Below, piece after piece: positions 8,667 through 17,818 of a stretch of DNA of 50,225 bases (within the stretch, counting starts at the first letter, position 1; every line of letters begins with the position of its first letter). A program made the translations under genes and the position numbers. Source of the DNA: Chitinispirillaceae bacterium (GTDB taxonomy: Bacteria; Fibrobacterota; Chitinivibrionia; Chitinivibrionales; Chitinispirillaceae); contig JAFGIW010000111.1 of the NCBI GenBank assembly GCA_016929415.1, positions 1 through 50,225 on the forward strand. The letters run 5' to 3'. The notes under the pieces are model-generated. The model saw only the letters and a list, made by a program, of their open reading frames with translations. It ran no database searches and had not been told where the DNA came from.

Positions 8667-9818
8667 CTAGCTTCCCAACCTTGAAAGGCGTTGTGCGGGG
8701 CGGATGCTTTCATCGACCATGCCGAACCGTGACTGGCTTGAAATATTGAGCACGATCCCCATGCTGCATACCGTGAAAACCAGTCCCATGCCCCCGTAAC
8801 TGATGAGGGGCAGGGGGATGCCGGTGGTCGGCATCATTCCGACGGCCACGGCGGCATGGAGCAGGGCGTAGATTGCAATAGTAAATGTACAGCCGAACGC
8901 CATTAGCTGGCCCGTTTTGTCGGGCGCCTTGCGCGCTATGTGCATTCCGCGATAGACGATAAAAGCGAACACCGCCGCGACGACCATAAGGCCGATAAAG
9001 CCGATCTCTTCGCCGAGAATGGAGATCACGAAATCGGTGTGCGGTTCGGGCAGGTAGAAAAATTTCTGTTCGCCTTTGCCGATTCCTACGCCGAAAAGGC
9101 CGCCGTTTCCGAGCCCGATAATCGATTGATACGCCTGATAACCGAGCGCCTGAATGTTGCCCAACCCGGCAATGAATTTCTCGATGCGCTCCCAGCAGTG
9201 GGGCATCCGCCATGCGACCAGCAATGCCGCCGGAAGCGCGGTTCCGACAAGCCCGACCAGATGAACCACCCGTGCGCCGGCCATGAACAGCATCGTGATG
9301 CCGATCAGTCCGATGATCGACGACGTCGAGAAATCTGGTTCGGCGAGAATCAGCACGCATATCACTACAATTTGTGCGATAAGCTTCAGGTAAACAGTAT
9401 GCTTTTTAATATCGACGCCCGCCTGCTCTGCATGGCGCGCAATGAAAAGGATCAACGCCATACGTGCGATATCGGAAACCTGAAACTTGAATGTGCCGAT
9501 CGCAAGCCAGCGCTTCGACCCGTTTATTGCAGCACTGTCGGGGAGCGCCAGCACGATGAGCAGAAGGATCACCGCAACGGCATATCCCAGATTGCTCATT
9601 CTGCTCCAGAGATGGTAATCGACATTGATAAACACCATAAAACCCGCAAGCGCCAGAAGCGCCCGCAGCATCTGGCGCGCGAAGAAAAATTCCGAACCGC
9701 CGAAACGCTGCTCCGCAAGCGCGAATGACGAACTGTACACCAGGACGATACCGAATCCCAGTATCATCAGGACTGCGACAAAAAGCCCGACATCCATGCG
9801 TGCCATTCCCCTGCTCAT
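8667..9818 (-). CDS. ftsW: Peptidoglycan polymerase FtsW (SEDS family)
   Basis: 383 residues with about ten hydrophobic segments. FtsW is the septal glycan polymerase that uses lipid II and works with its partner transpeptidase FtsI. Conserved SEDS features are readable: NGSKRWL after the first helices, LILAEPDFSTS (with the Asp of the catalytic region), the loop LPEPHTDFVISILGEEIGFIG, and the PLPLISYGG signature near the C-terminus. The start overlaps the murD stop (ATGA). It is assigned FtsW rather than RodA because of its place between murD and murC and beside ftsI. Confidence 0.96.
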   Translation of the reverse strand: MSRGMARMDVGLFVAVLMILGFGIVLVYSSSFALAEQRFGGSEFFFARQMLRALLALAGFMVFINVDYHLWSRMSNLGYAVAVILLLIVLALPDSAAINGSKRWLAIGTFKFQVSDIARMALILFIARHAEQAGVDIKKHTVYLKLIAQIVVICVLILAEPDFSTSSIIGLIGITMLFMAGARVVHLVGLVGTALPAALLVAWRMPHCWERIEKFIAGLGNIQALGYQAYQSIIGLGNGGLFGVGIGKGEQKFFYLPEPHTDFVISILGEEIGFIGLMVVAAVFAFIVYRGMHIARKAPDKTGQLMAFGCTFTIAIYALLHAAVAVGMMPTTGIPLPLISYGGMGLVFTVCSMGIVLNISSQSRFGMVDESIRPAQRLSRLGS

Positions 9819-11212
9819 TTCAGCGCCTCCTGCGCCCGACCGACCGCATTCAAGACGATCGATCGGAACTGATCACCGCGGTCCTCAAAATCCCTGAACA
9901 TGTCGAAACTCGAGCAGCCGGGAGAAAAAACCACCGTATCGCCGGGAAGCGCACGGGAGGCCGACGCCGCGACCGCTTCAGCCAATGTTGCCGCACGAAT
10001 AATCGGCGCCAGACCGCTCCACTGCGCTTCGATACGCGCGGCAGCTTCGCCGATAAGCACGATATCCCTGACGCCGCCGGATATCGCCTCGCGGACCGCC
10101 GAAAAATCACATCCCTTGTCCTTCCCCCCGGCAATAAGATGCACCCCCCCGGGGAAAGCCCTTACGGCGCAACCGATCGATTCCGCCGTTGTTGATTTCG
10201 AATCGTTGTACCAGGCGATTCCCCCGCTCTCGGCAACAAGTTCGAGACGGTGGGGCAGTCCGACGAACAGGCACAACCCGCGGAACACGGCAATGTCATC
10301 CGCCCCGGCGATCTTTGCGAGCGCTGCGGCGACCGATGCGTTGTCATGGTTGTGATCTCCCCGCAGCTTCATCTTTGCGCAATCGCCGATTATCCCCCGT
10401 TGACCGTTGAACCGATACCGCAACAACGTCTCCTCGCACCAAAACGAATCGCTTCCGGCGATATCGGCGCCGAAATAAATCACCCGCATCCGGCCTGCCA
10501 TCGTTTTTCCCCACGAAAAGAGGCGCCGGTCGTTGGCATTGAGAATCAGGTAATCATCATGCGTCAAATTGCGCGCGATCTCCATTTTCGCCCGGTAATA
10601 AGCCTCTTCCGACGGATAACGGTCAAGATGGTTTTTCATGAGATTCAGAACGGCGGCGGCCTTCGGCCGGAAACGGTCGATCGTTTCCAGGTGGAAACTG
10701 GACACTTCAACCACCGCGAATCCCTTTTCCGACACCGAAGGCGTCGACCCGATCACCGGCAGACCGATATTGCCCGCAACGACATGTTCGATCCCGGCGG
10801 CAGAGAGGGCTGCGCCGGCAAGCGAAACGGTCGTGCTTTTACCGGTCGAGCCGGTAACCGCGAGAAACGTTGCCCTGCTCGCCCTGAAGCCAAGTTCCAT
10901 CTCCGACCAGACGGGAATGTTCCGTGCTTTCGCCTTCTGCAGCAGCGGCATGCCGGATGGGATGCCGGGGGAAAGGATGATGAGGTCGGCGTCGAGTATC
11001 GCTTCGGTATGCGCTCCCGCCTCGAATGTGACATTGACAAAAGCGTTCTCGGCGATAATTTTATTGAGTTTTTCCGGGTCGCACCGGTCGCTGATAAACA
11101 CTTCCACCCGGTGACTGAGAAAATAGCGGGCAACGTCAATACCGCTCCTGGCCGCTCCAAGAACGGCGACCCGTTTCGGGAAGATCGTCTGCAGATCGAA
11201 ATAGTTGCTCAT
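9815..11212 (-). CDS. murD: UDP-N-acetylmuramoyl-L-alanine--D-glutamate ligase
   Basis: 465 residues from the ATG at 11212; the longer frame to 11314 would overlap murF by about 90 bp. It adds the D-Glu supplied by MurI. Features: Rossmann-like N-terminus RVAVLGAARSGIDVA, ATP loop GSTGKSTT (121-128), LNLMKNHLDRY and YNDSKSTT in the central and C-terminal domains. The 10-bp gap to murF leaves no room for mraY, which normally lies between murF and murD. Confidence 0.96.
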   Translation of the reverse strand: MSNYFDLQTIFPKRVAVLGAARSGIDVARYFLSHRVEVFISDRCDPEKLNKIIAENAFVNVTFEAGAHTEAILDADLIILSPGIPSGMPLLQKAKARNIPVWSEMELGFRASRATFLAVTGSTGKSTTVSLAGAALSAAGIEHVVAGNIGLPVIGSTPSVSEKGFAVVEVSSFHLETIDRFRPKAAAVLNLMKNHLDRYPSEEAYYRAKMEIARNLTHDDYLILNANDRRLFSWGKTMAGRMRVIYFGADIAGSDSFWCEETLLRYRFNGQRGIIGDCAKMKLRGDHNHDNASVAAALAKIAGADDIAVFRGLCLFVGLPHRLELVAESGGIAWYNDSKSTTAESIGCAVRAFPGGVHLIAGGKDKGCDFSAVREAISGGVRDIVLIGEAAARIEAQWSGLAPIIRAATLAEAVAASASRALPGDTVVFSPGCSSFDMFRDFEDRGDQFRSIVLNAVGRAQEALK

Positions 11213-11222
11213 TTCCAAAACT

Positions 11223-12629
11223 CTATGCCTTGAATTCATTGAAAACCGTCTCCAAATGCATCCCGCGCGAACCCTTGAGCAGAACAGTATCGCCCGGCTG
11301 GACCATCCGCTCAAAAAGCGGCAAAGCCGCTTCGGCGGATTCGCATGCCTTCATGCGGCGCTGCGTCATCCCCCCCCTGCGTGCGCCATCGATCACCCGC
11401 TGCGCGCTCGGACCCACGGCGATCAGACGGTCGACACCCGCTTGTGCGATCCTCCCGCCGAGTGCGGCATGCAGCCGGTCGGAGTAACGTCCCAGCTCGA
11501 GCATCTCGCCCGCAACGAAAATTGTACGGCTTCCGGCCGCCATATCGTTCAGATAGACAAGCGCGCTCTGCATCGACGACGGATTCGCATTATAGCAGTC
11601 GACGATAAAATCGACCCCGCCCCTGCGCTGAAGCGTGCCGCGCATATCGAGCGGCCGCATTGCCGAAAGCGCCGCGGCAATCCGGTCGTCGGAAAGCCCG
11701 CACCGGCGGCCGAGAAATATCGCCGGAAGCGCGCTGTAGATAAAGTGCCGTCCCGGCATACCGAGCCTGAATTCAAATCCATCGACAATAAAAGAGACTC
11801 CCTGCCGCGGATCAACACGGACCTGTCGCGGACAAATCGAACAGCGTGATGCATACCCGTAAAAATATGCCGGAATGCGTTGCCGCCGGGCTTGCGCGAC
11901 AAGGCGGAGGTCGTCGCCGTTGAGCAGAAGAAAACCGTTCTTCCGGTTCATGCCTTCGACGATCTCGAATTTCTCTTTTGTCGTTTCGGCAAGGGACCCG
12001 AAAAGACCAACGTGGGCATAGCCGATATTGGTGATGACGGCGATATCAGGGGCGGCGATTTTCGAAAGGCTCCCTATTTCGCCGCGATGGTTCGCCCCCA
12101 TCTCGATGACCCCTAGCCACTCGTCTCCGTTGAGATTGAGCAGACTGAGCGGCACGCCGATATGGTTGTTCCAGTTGGTGTACGTTTCACCGACAATAAA
12201 TTCCTGCCGCAGAACGGCGGAGATGAAACCGCGGGTGGTGGTTTTGCCGCTCGATCCGGTGATTCCGATAAGGAGGATCCCCAGTTCGCGGCGATACTGC
12301 TTTGCCGCCCGCTGGATCGCCCGTAAAGGATCGGTCACACGGATTACCCGTTGTGCATATTTTTCGCTTATCTCGAACCGCGCATTTTTCGCTGCAATAA
12401 CCGCTACGGCGCCGGCCTTGAATGCAGCTTCGATGAATGAATGCCCGTCGTTGCGTTCCGTTTTCAGAGCGATGAACACGTCGCCGGGCTTTATCTGCCG
12501 GGAATCATGCAAGATCCTCCCCGCCGGTTTGCGCCGCTCGGCCGGCGACAGGGCCGAACTGCCCCCGCACCATATGATAAAGCTTTCCAGGGTAAACCTC
12601 CCCTGCCTGCTTATTTTTTTAAGCAGCAT
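11223..12629 (-). CDS. murF: UDP-MurNAc-tripeptide--D-Ala-D-Ala ligase
   Basis: 468 residues from the ATG at 12629, which overlaps the murE stop by 11 bp; an upstream start at 12686 is possible but would overlap by about 68 bp. It adds the D-Ala-D-Ala dipeptide and completes the UDP-MurNAc-pentapeptide. Visible: the MurF N-domain SRQIKPGDVFIALK, ATP loop GITGSSGKTTT (about 123-132), YTNWNNHIGVPLSLLNL and EMGANHRGEI, both typical of MurF, and DCYNANPSSM. No ddl gene for making D-Ala-D-Ala is in the window. Confidence 0.95.
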   Translation of the reverse strand: MLLKKISRQGRFTLESFIIWCGGSSALSPAERRKPAGRILHDSRQIKPGDVFIALKTERNDGHSFIEAAFKAGAVAVIAAKNARFEISEKYAQRVIRVTDPLRAIQRAAKQYRRELGILLIGITGSSGKTTTRGFISAVLRQEFIVGETYTNWNNHIGVPLSLLNLNGDEWLGVIEMGANHRGEIGSLSKIAAPDIAVITNIGYAHVGLFGSLAETTKEKFEIVEGMNRKNGFLLLNGDDLRLVAQARRQRIPAYFYGYASRCSICPRQVRVDPRQGVSFIVDGFEFRLGMPGRHFIYSALPAIFLGRRCGLSDDRIAAALSAMRPLDMRGTLQRRGGVDFIVDCYNANPSSMQSALVYLNDMAAGSRTIFVAGEMLELGRYSDRLHAALGGRIAQAGVDRLIAVGPSAQRVIDGARRGGMTQRRMKACESAEAALPLFERMVQPGDTVLLKGSRGMHLETVFNEFKA

Positions 12630-14130
12630 GCGTACCGTCCTTCTTCCGCAGGGCTGAACAGATTTCGGCCACCACCTCTTTATCATCGAAATGGTGCTTG
12701 ACTCCAGCTATATCCTGAAAGGTTTCATGCCCCTTTCCCGCGATGACGAGACAATCGCCGGCTCGACATGCCTGCAGCGCGGAAGTGATTGCCTCGCGGC
12801 GGTCGGGCATCGTCCGGAACGGAAAATCAAGCGGTATGCCCCCGACGATTTCATCAATGATGGCTTTCGGATCTTCGGTGCGTGGGTTGTCGGACGTCAC
12901 CCACGCCTCATCGCACAGCGCTGCAACCGCCGCGCCCATGAGCGGCCGCTTTTTGCGGTCGCGGTCTCCGCCGCATCCGAAAACGCAGAGAAGCCTTTCA
13001 CGGGTGATCTCACTCGCGGCCCGTAATACATTGTCAAGCGCATCGGGGGTATGGGCATAGTCGACCACCACCGCGAACGGCAGATCGGGGGCAACGCGTT
13101 CCATCCTGCCGTTTACCGAAGGGATCCTGTCGAATGCGGTCTGGATGGCCGGCGTATCATATCCACCCGCGACCGCGCCGGCGATAAACGCCGTCATATT
13201 ATAGACATTGAAGAATCCGCGCAGATTCGAGCTGAATGACGCCGCTTTTCCGAATATGACCGTTTCCACCCGGCAGCCGTCCCAGTCGCATTGCCACGAA
13301 GCGATGCGCACATCGGCATCGCCTGCCCTGCCGTAGGTCATCCGCCGTTTCCCCGCGCATTCTGCAGCAAGACGGCGGCCGAACGCATCGTCGATGTTGA
13401 TGACGGCGCACCCGCCGGCTTTCAGATACTCGGTAAAGAGACGCTTTTTCGCCTGATAGTACGACTCCATATCGCCGTGAAAATCGAGATGGTCCTGCGT
13501 CAGGTTGGTGAATACGGCGATATCATACGCAAGCCCGCCGATCCGGTCGAGCGCGAGCGAGTGTGAGGAAACCTCCATGACCAGGGCTGCGGGCATGTCA
13601 TCGGCAGTGCCGATATATCGGTAAATGTCGAGCGCCTCGGGTGTTGTATGGGTCGCTTCGGAATGCCTGCTTCCCAGATGAAAATCGATCGTTCCGAACA
13701 TCCAGACCTTTTCGGGAGAAAATAGTGTGGCAAAAAGACCCTCGAACAGATGCACGACCGTGGTTTTTCCGTTGGTACCGGTCACACCGACGACGACCAT
13801 CGTTCTGTCGCCGATACGCCAGAGCGTTTTTCCCAGTATACCTAGGAGGCTTCGGATCCCCTTTGTCTGCACCCAGGGAACGGTAACTTCGGGATGCGGA
13901 TTTTCCGACAGGATTGCCGCCGCACCCCTGCCGATCGCCTCGGCAATAAATAAGTCGCCCTGCACTTTCGTTCCAGGAACCGCCGCGTAAAGCACCCCGG
14001 GTGCAACCATGCGTGAATCATACACGATGCTCGTGATGACCGGATTGCCGCAACCGCCCTGTGCGACAATTATCATCCTGCTTCGTTTCTTCAGCGTGCT
14101 GAAGCGCATTCCGCGGGTATGCCGTGCCAT
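12619..14130 (-). CDS. murE: UDP-MurNAc-L-Ala-D-Glu--meso-diaminopimelate ligase
   Basis: 503 residues. It adds the third stem residue. The ATP loop is VTGTNGKTT (about 116-124), the UDP-MurNAc-dipeptide site MEVSSHSLALDRI, the carbamylated-lysine region YYQAKKRLF (K228) and DYAHTPDALDNVL. The substrate motif is DNPRTEDP (DNPR at 414-417), which in this family marks meso-diaminopimelate rather than L-lysine enzymes, so the organism should have a Gram-negative type stem peptide. It starts 8 bp after the ftsI stop. Confidence 0.95.
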   Translation of the reverse strand: MARHTRGMRFSTLKKRSRMIIVAQGGCGNPVITSIVYDSRMVAPGVLYAAVPGTKVQGDLFIAEAIGRGAAAILSENPHPEVTVPWVQTKGIRSLLGILGKTLWRIGDRTMVVVGVTGTNGKTTVVHLFEGLFATLFSPEKVWMFGTIDFHLGSRHSEATHTTPEALDIYRYIGTADDMPAALVMEVSSHSLALDRIGGLAYDIAVFTNLTQDHLDFHGDMESYYQAKKRLFTEYLKAGGCAVINIDDAFGRRLAAECAGKRRMTYGRAGDADVRIASWQCDWDGCRVETVIFGKAASFSSNLRGFFNVYNMTAFIAGAVAGGYDTPAIQTAFDRIPSVNGRMERVAPDLPFAVVVDYAHTPDALDNVLRAASEITRERLLCVFGCGGDRDRKKRPLMGAAVAALCDEAWVTSDNPRTEDPKAIIDEIVGGIPLDFPFRTMPDRREAITSALQACRAGDCLVIAGKGHETFQDIAGVKHHFDDKEVVAEICSALRKKDGTHAA

Positions 14131-14138
14131 ATGCGTTC

Positions 14139-15962
14139 CTATCCTTTAAGCGAACAGAAAAGGGTGCATGCCGCAGCCGGGGCGATTTTCGTGCCCGCGG
14201 GCGGGACCTGCCGGTGTACCGTGCCGTACCCTACGGCGAACGGTCGGAACCCGCGGCGGTTGACAAGATTGATCGCATCACGCAAATCTTTACCGATACA
14301 ATCAGGCAGAATGCTGCGGGCGTCGTCACTGTCGGGCGATTGCCTCCTGCTTTTATGGGGTTGTCTGCCCGAGGCGACCTGAACATTGCGCGGCATTTTT
14401 CGCGGCATCGGCACCGTATCGGACTTCAGAATCTTCTCCGCGAATTCCAGCTCGGGATGGCTTATGATCTGCGTGATGATCTTCCGGAAAATCGGTGCGG
14501 CGGCCTCGGCACCCATCTCACCGCGTGCCGGTTCATCAATGACCACGGCGCAGAGAAGCTGCGGACTGTTCACCGGAACGAATCCAATGAATGACGACCA
14601 CAACCGCGTTCGTGAATACCCCCCGGAATCGGGTTTCTGACTGGTTCCCGTTTTTCCCGCGACGGCCACCTGGGAGATCGCCGCATTTTTTCCGGTTCCA
14701 TTCTCGACGACGTCCTGAAGCATGACACGCAGGCGTGCGGCCACCGGTCCCGAAAGAACGCGGCGCACCGGCTTATATGAACCGCTGTCGACAACCCTGC
14801 CCCGGGGATCGATTACCTTCTCGATTATTTTCGGGCTGACAAGCACTCCTCCGTTGGCGACGGCGGCATAGGGTTGCACCATCTGCAGCAAGGTCGATGA
14901 AATCTCCTGTCCTATCGCCATGGTCACCCGCGTTCTGCCCGACCACTTTTTCACCGGATGCACGATGCCGCACTCCTCCCCCGGCAGATCGATCCCCGTT
15001 CTCGTACCGAAACCGAAATCACGGACATACCGGTAGAATTTATCATTGGGGATTTCATTGGCGATCTTCGCGAAACAGACATTACTCGAATAGGCAAGCG
15101 CCTTTGCAAAAGTAAGATACCCGTAGGGCGTATGATCGCGGATGGTCTGGTCATAGATGCGGTAGCTCCCCTTGTCGCCGTAGATAAGGTCGTTTTCATT
15201 TTTCAACTTTTCTTCAAGCGCAATCGACGCCGTCACCAGTTTGAAGGTTGATCCCGGTTCGTAAACGGTACTGATGCAGCGGTTCTGACGCTGTGACAGC
15301 GTCGATCGACCTGGCAGGTTCGGATTGAACGACGGCTCGTCGGCCATCGCCAGTATGGCGCCGGTCGACGGTTCCATGACGACGCACATCCCCCCTTTCG
15401 CCCGCAGCGTGTTCACCGCGTTCCGGAGTATACCCTGAACTATCTTCTGGACGTTTATGTCAATGGTCAGAACAACATCGAACCCGCTGCGCTGGGCCTT
15501 CTCCGGCAGGCCGATCTTTTGATATTTGCAGTTGCGACCGTCTTTCTGGAGGATGGTCCACCCGTCTTCACCCCTCAGGTAGGGATCGAACGCAAGCTCC
15601 GCTCCGCCAAGCCCGTAACCGTCGGTGCCGATAAACCCCAGGAGCGTTCCGGCGATGTCGCCGAGCGGATAGATACGCTTGACAACCGCATTGTCCTCCG
15701 GCCGTCTTCCCCTCAGACCGAGCGCGTCCGGCTCAACCGACAGGGGATTCCGCATGCTGACCGCCAGCGTTCTTCCGAACCGGTCGACCAGCGAACCGCG
15801 GCGCGCGGGCACGATCCGCCGCTGGTGCGTCTGGTCACGGCTTCGCTGTACGTAACGTTCTCTTTCCAGCACCTGAACGGTAAAAAGGCGGCCGACCACC
15901 ACCGCACTTCCTGCGGTAAGAAGCACCACTATGAACGCCAATCTGATCCTGAACTGGTTCAT
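14139..15962 (-). CDS. ftsI: Septal peptidoglycan transpeptidase FtsI (PBP3-like) with C-terminal PASTA
   Basis: 607 residues, class B penicillin-binding protein and partner of FtsW. Order: short cytoplasmic tail, membrane helix (about 8-25), a reduced pedestal region, transpeptidase domain (about 160-500), then a low-complexity linker and one PASTA-like domain (about 550-605). The catalytic motifs are complete: STFK (S238-K241), SSN (292-294) and KTGT (437-440). The pedestal is unusual: from SVEPDA (75-80) the chain passes within about 16 residues to RIYPLGDIAGTLLGFIG, so the usual head subdomain of about 40-60 residues seems missing. PASTA is more often seen in Firmicutes and Actinobacteria PBPs but also occurs elsewhere. 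The start shares one base with the ftsL stop. Confidence 0.95.
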   Translation of the reverse strand: MNQFRIRLAFIVVLLTAGSAVVVGRLFTVQVLERERYVQRSRDQTHQRRIVPARRGSLVDRFGRTLAVSMRNPLSVEPDALGLRGRRPEDNAVVKRIYPLGDIAGTLLGFIGTDGYGLGGAELAFDPYLRGEDGWTILQKDGRNCKYQKIGLPEKAQRSGFDVVLTIDINVQKIVQGILRNAVNTLRAKGGMCVVMEPSTGAILAMADEPSFNPNLPGRSTLSQRQNRCISTVYEPGSTFKLVTASIALEEKLKNENDLIYGDKGSYRIYDQTIRDHTPYGYLTFAKALAYSSNVCFAKIANEIPNDKFYRYVRDFGFGTRTGIDLPGEECGIVHPVKKWSGRTRVTMAIGQEISSTLLQMVQPYAAVANGGVLVSPKIIEKVIDPRGRVVDSGSYKPVRRVLSGPVAARLRVMLQDVVENGTGKNAAISQVAVAGKTGTSQKPDSGGYSRTRLWSSFIGFVPVNSPQLLCAVVIDEPARGEMGAEAAAPIFRKIITQIISHPELEFAEKILKSDTVPMPRKMPRNVQVASGRQPHKSRRQSPDSDDARSILPDCIGKDLRDAINLVNRRGFRPFAVGYGTVHRQVPPAGTKIAPAAACTLFCSLKG

Positions 15963-16363
15963 CAGCCGCGATCCCCCCGTAACGATTTCTTTATAAAGGC
16001 CGCAAGCTCATGCGTCCACCCGGCTTTGAAAACGGCCGTTTCGACGGGAATTGTTACAATAACGATCCTGTCGGCGGCGGGATAGTCAAGTCCCAATGCA
16101 GTCTGCGCGATATGCTCGATGCGGTCCTTTGACGAGAGGCGTTCGCACCTGAGCCGCAGCGTTGTTATTTCTCTGGTAAGCACGTTCAATGAGTCGGTCA
16201 TCTTCGTTATCTGCAATGATGCTGAAGTGAGATATGCCTGTTTCCATACCATCAGAAGCGGACCGGCGATCACCACCGCGACGACGGCTGCCGTAAGCAG
16301 TATCGAACGGAATCGGATGACGGGTCGTGACTCCGATGAATGCCGCCGTCTTTTTGTCATCAT
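15962..16363 (-). CDS. ftsL: Cell division protein FtsL-like
   Basis: 133 residues: a basic tail, one membrane helix (about 20-41), then a short periplasmic coiled coil (SLQITKMTDSLNVLTREITTLRLRCERL). This is the FtsL/DivIC architecture; FtsL forms a complex with FtsB and FtsQ and activates FtsWI. Sequence conservation is low, as usual for FtsL, and the assignment rests on topology and on the position between rsmH and ftsI. A strong AGGAGG site inside the end of rsmH precedes the ATG, which overlaps the rsmH stop. A tail of about 35 residues follows the conserved IAQTALGLDYP segment and is longer than in most FtsL proteins. Confidence 0.86.
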   Translation of the reverse strand: MMTKRRRHSSESRPVIRFRSILLTAAVVAVVIAGPLLMVWKQAYLTSASLQITKMTDSLNVLTREITTLRLRCERLSSKDRIEHIAQTALGLDYPAADRIVIVTIPVETAVFKAGWTHELAAFIKKSLRGDRG

Positions 16364-17304
16364 GCTCCTCCTGATTCTTTTTCCGCTGCCCGCAAACGAG
16401 CACTCCGCGCACGGGGATTCTGTTCTATCTCCTGGACGGATGCGAAAATCGGGGACTTGGTTATGCGCTTAAGTTGGCCTGGCCTTCCGCATGAACAGAA
16501 CAGTGCAGCCTCCGGACAGATGCAATGGCGCTCCTGAGAGCGAAAAAACGATTTAACGATCCGATCTTCGATTGAATGATAGGAAATCACCGCTATTCTG
16601 CCTCCTGCTGCAAGCAACGGTACGATTGATTCAAGAAACCGGCGCAGCTCATTTATCTCATCATTGAGAGAGATCCTTATGGCCATAAATACCTTGGCAA
16701 GGACTTTGTAGGGCAGTTGCCTTCCATACTCCCGGTTAAGGCATTCGCGCAGGTCGCCTGAAGTCCGCAGCGGCATTGGGGCGTTTTTCAGCGCAGCCGC
16801 CATGCGCGGCGCATTACGCACTTCGCCGCAGGTTTCAAGAATATCTGAAAGCTCCCCGACCGAAAGGCGGTCGATGAGTTTTGAGGCTGTCTCCCCTTCA
16901 TGCTGGTTCATCCGCATATCGAGCCCGCACTCCCGCATAAACGAAAAACCCCGATCAACGTTGTCGATCTGAAATGATGAAACGCCGAGATCCGCAATAA
17001 CCCCGTCAACTTTTTTGATTGCATGTTTTCCGAGAATCTCTTTAATCTGTGAAAAACGGCCTTGCTCAATAATAATCGTCGCGCGGCTATCGACCGGATG
17101 CTCACGGTTCCCCGCGACGGCATCAGGGTCACGGTCCAGTCCGATCAGTTTCGCGCCGGATTCGAGCTGCCGGGCTATCATATTGAAATGTCCGCCCCCG
17201 CCCAGTGTTGCGTCTAACACCACCCCCTTTTTATTTTTACTACATAGAACTTCGCATACTTCCTGTGAAAGAACCGGGGTATGATAGTGATCGCAATACA
17301 TCAT
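16360..17304 (-). CDS. rsmH: 16S rRNA m4C1402 methyltransferase RsmH
   Basis: 314 residues. RsmH (MraW) methylates N4 of C1402 in the ribosomal P site using S-adenosylmethionine. Visible: HTPVLSQEV at the N-terminus, the SAM loop LDATLGGGGHF (30-40), GLDRDPDA, DGVIADLGVSSFQID, RGFSFMRECGLDMRM, and ISYHSIEDRIVKSFF near the end. It overlaps mraZ by 4 bp (ATGA) and ftsL likewise. Confidence 0.97.
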   Translation of the reverse strand: MMYCDHYHTPVLSQEVCEVLCSKNKKGVVLDATLGGGGHFNMIARQLESGAKLIGLDRDPDAVAGNREHPVDSRATIIIEQGRFSQIKEILGKHAIKKVDGVIADLGVSSFQIDNVDRGFSFMRECGLDMRMNQHEGETASKLIDRLSVGELSDILETCGEVRNAPRMAAALKNAPMPLRTSGDLRECLNREYGRQLPYKVLAKVFMAIRISLNDEINELRRFLESIVPLLAAGGRIAVISYHSIEDRIVKSFFRSQERHCICPEAALFCSCGRPGQLKRITKSPIFASVQEIEQNPRARSARLRAAEKESGGA

Positions 17305-17756
17305 TGTTGCGATGTTTCTCCGCCGACTGACTGATAAAACATAGAATCGAAATTAACCCCATGATTTTTCTGATAGCTTTCAAACCGGCCTGCATCCCAA
17401 ATTTCGATAAAATCGGCACGACCGATAAGCGTTACCTCTTTTACGATGCCTGCTATTTCCATCTGCGCCGCGCTCAGCGCGATCCGTCCCTGTGCATCCA
17501 ATTTCGATTCGGTGAGCGTGGCGTCCAAAAGGCGTTTGAAATGCGACATTTCCTTTGTTTCCGGACGGGAAAGCAGTTTTGTTTCGTACTCTTCCCAGAT
17601 AACGCTTGTGTAAACCCGCAAACAACCGCCCGGTCCGCGGCAAATAACGAAGGTTTCATCCACTTCGGAGTTAATTGCACTGCGGAAACGGGATGGAATA
17701 TTTATTCTTCCCTTATTATCCACAGTAAATTTGAAGTTTCCATGAAGCCTTGTCAT
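17301..17756 (-). CDS. mraZ: Transcriptional regulator MraZ
   Basis: 151 residues. MraZ is an AbrB-like DNA-binding protein, usually ring-shaped, that regulates the division cluster it heads. Both tandem half-domains carry the DxxxR signature: DNKGR (D13-R17) and DAQGR (D87-R91). The start ATG at 17756 has GAGGT just upstream. The upstream DNA carries four GTGGG boxes placed at the predicted transcription start, which fits autoregulation as shown for MraZ in E. coli, where direct TGGG repeats with 10-bp periodicity are bound. Confidence 0.97.
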   Translation of the reverse strand: MTRLHGNFKFTVDNKGRINIPSRFRSAINSEVDETFVICRGPGGCLRVYTSVIWEEYETKLLSRPETKEMSHFKRLLDATLTESKLDAQGRIALSAAQMEIAGIVKEVTLIGRADFIEIWDAGRFESYQKNHGVNFDSMFYQSVGGETSQQ

Positions 17757-17768
17757 ACTACCTCGCTA

Positions 17769-17815
17769 CCCCACAATACCCCACAAAACAATACCTCTTC
17801 CCCACTATAACCCAC
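17769..17815 (-). promoter_or_regulatory. Probable MraZ operator: four GTGGG boxes
   Basis: Read on the minus strand, GTGGG(G/T) occurs four times: 17769-17774, 17779-17784, 17800-17805 and 17810-17815 (the last is GTGGGT). The spacings are 10, 21 and 10 bp, so all boxes face the same side of the helix. They lie between the -10 element and the mraZ start codon. Known MraZ sites are phased TGGG direct repeats, so the assignment is strong; binding itself is inferred. Confidence 0.85.
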
Positions 17816-17818
17816 TTC

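Noticed and set aside
17769-17815. Phased GTGGG repeats as a possible CRISPR or tandem repeat array
   Set aside because: The units are only 5-6 bp with unequal spacing and lie at the mraZ promoter, where an MraZ operator is expected.
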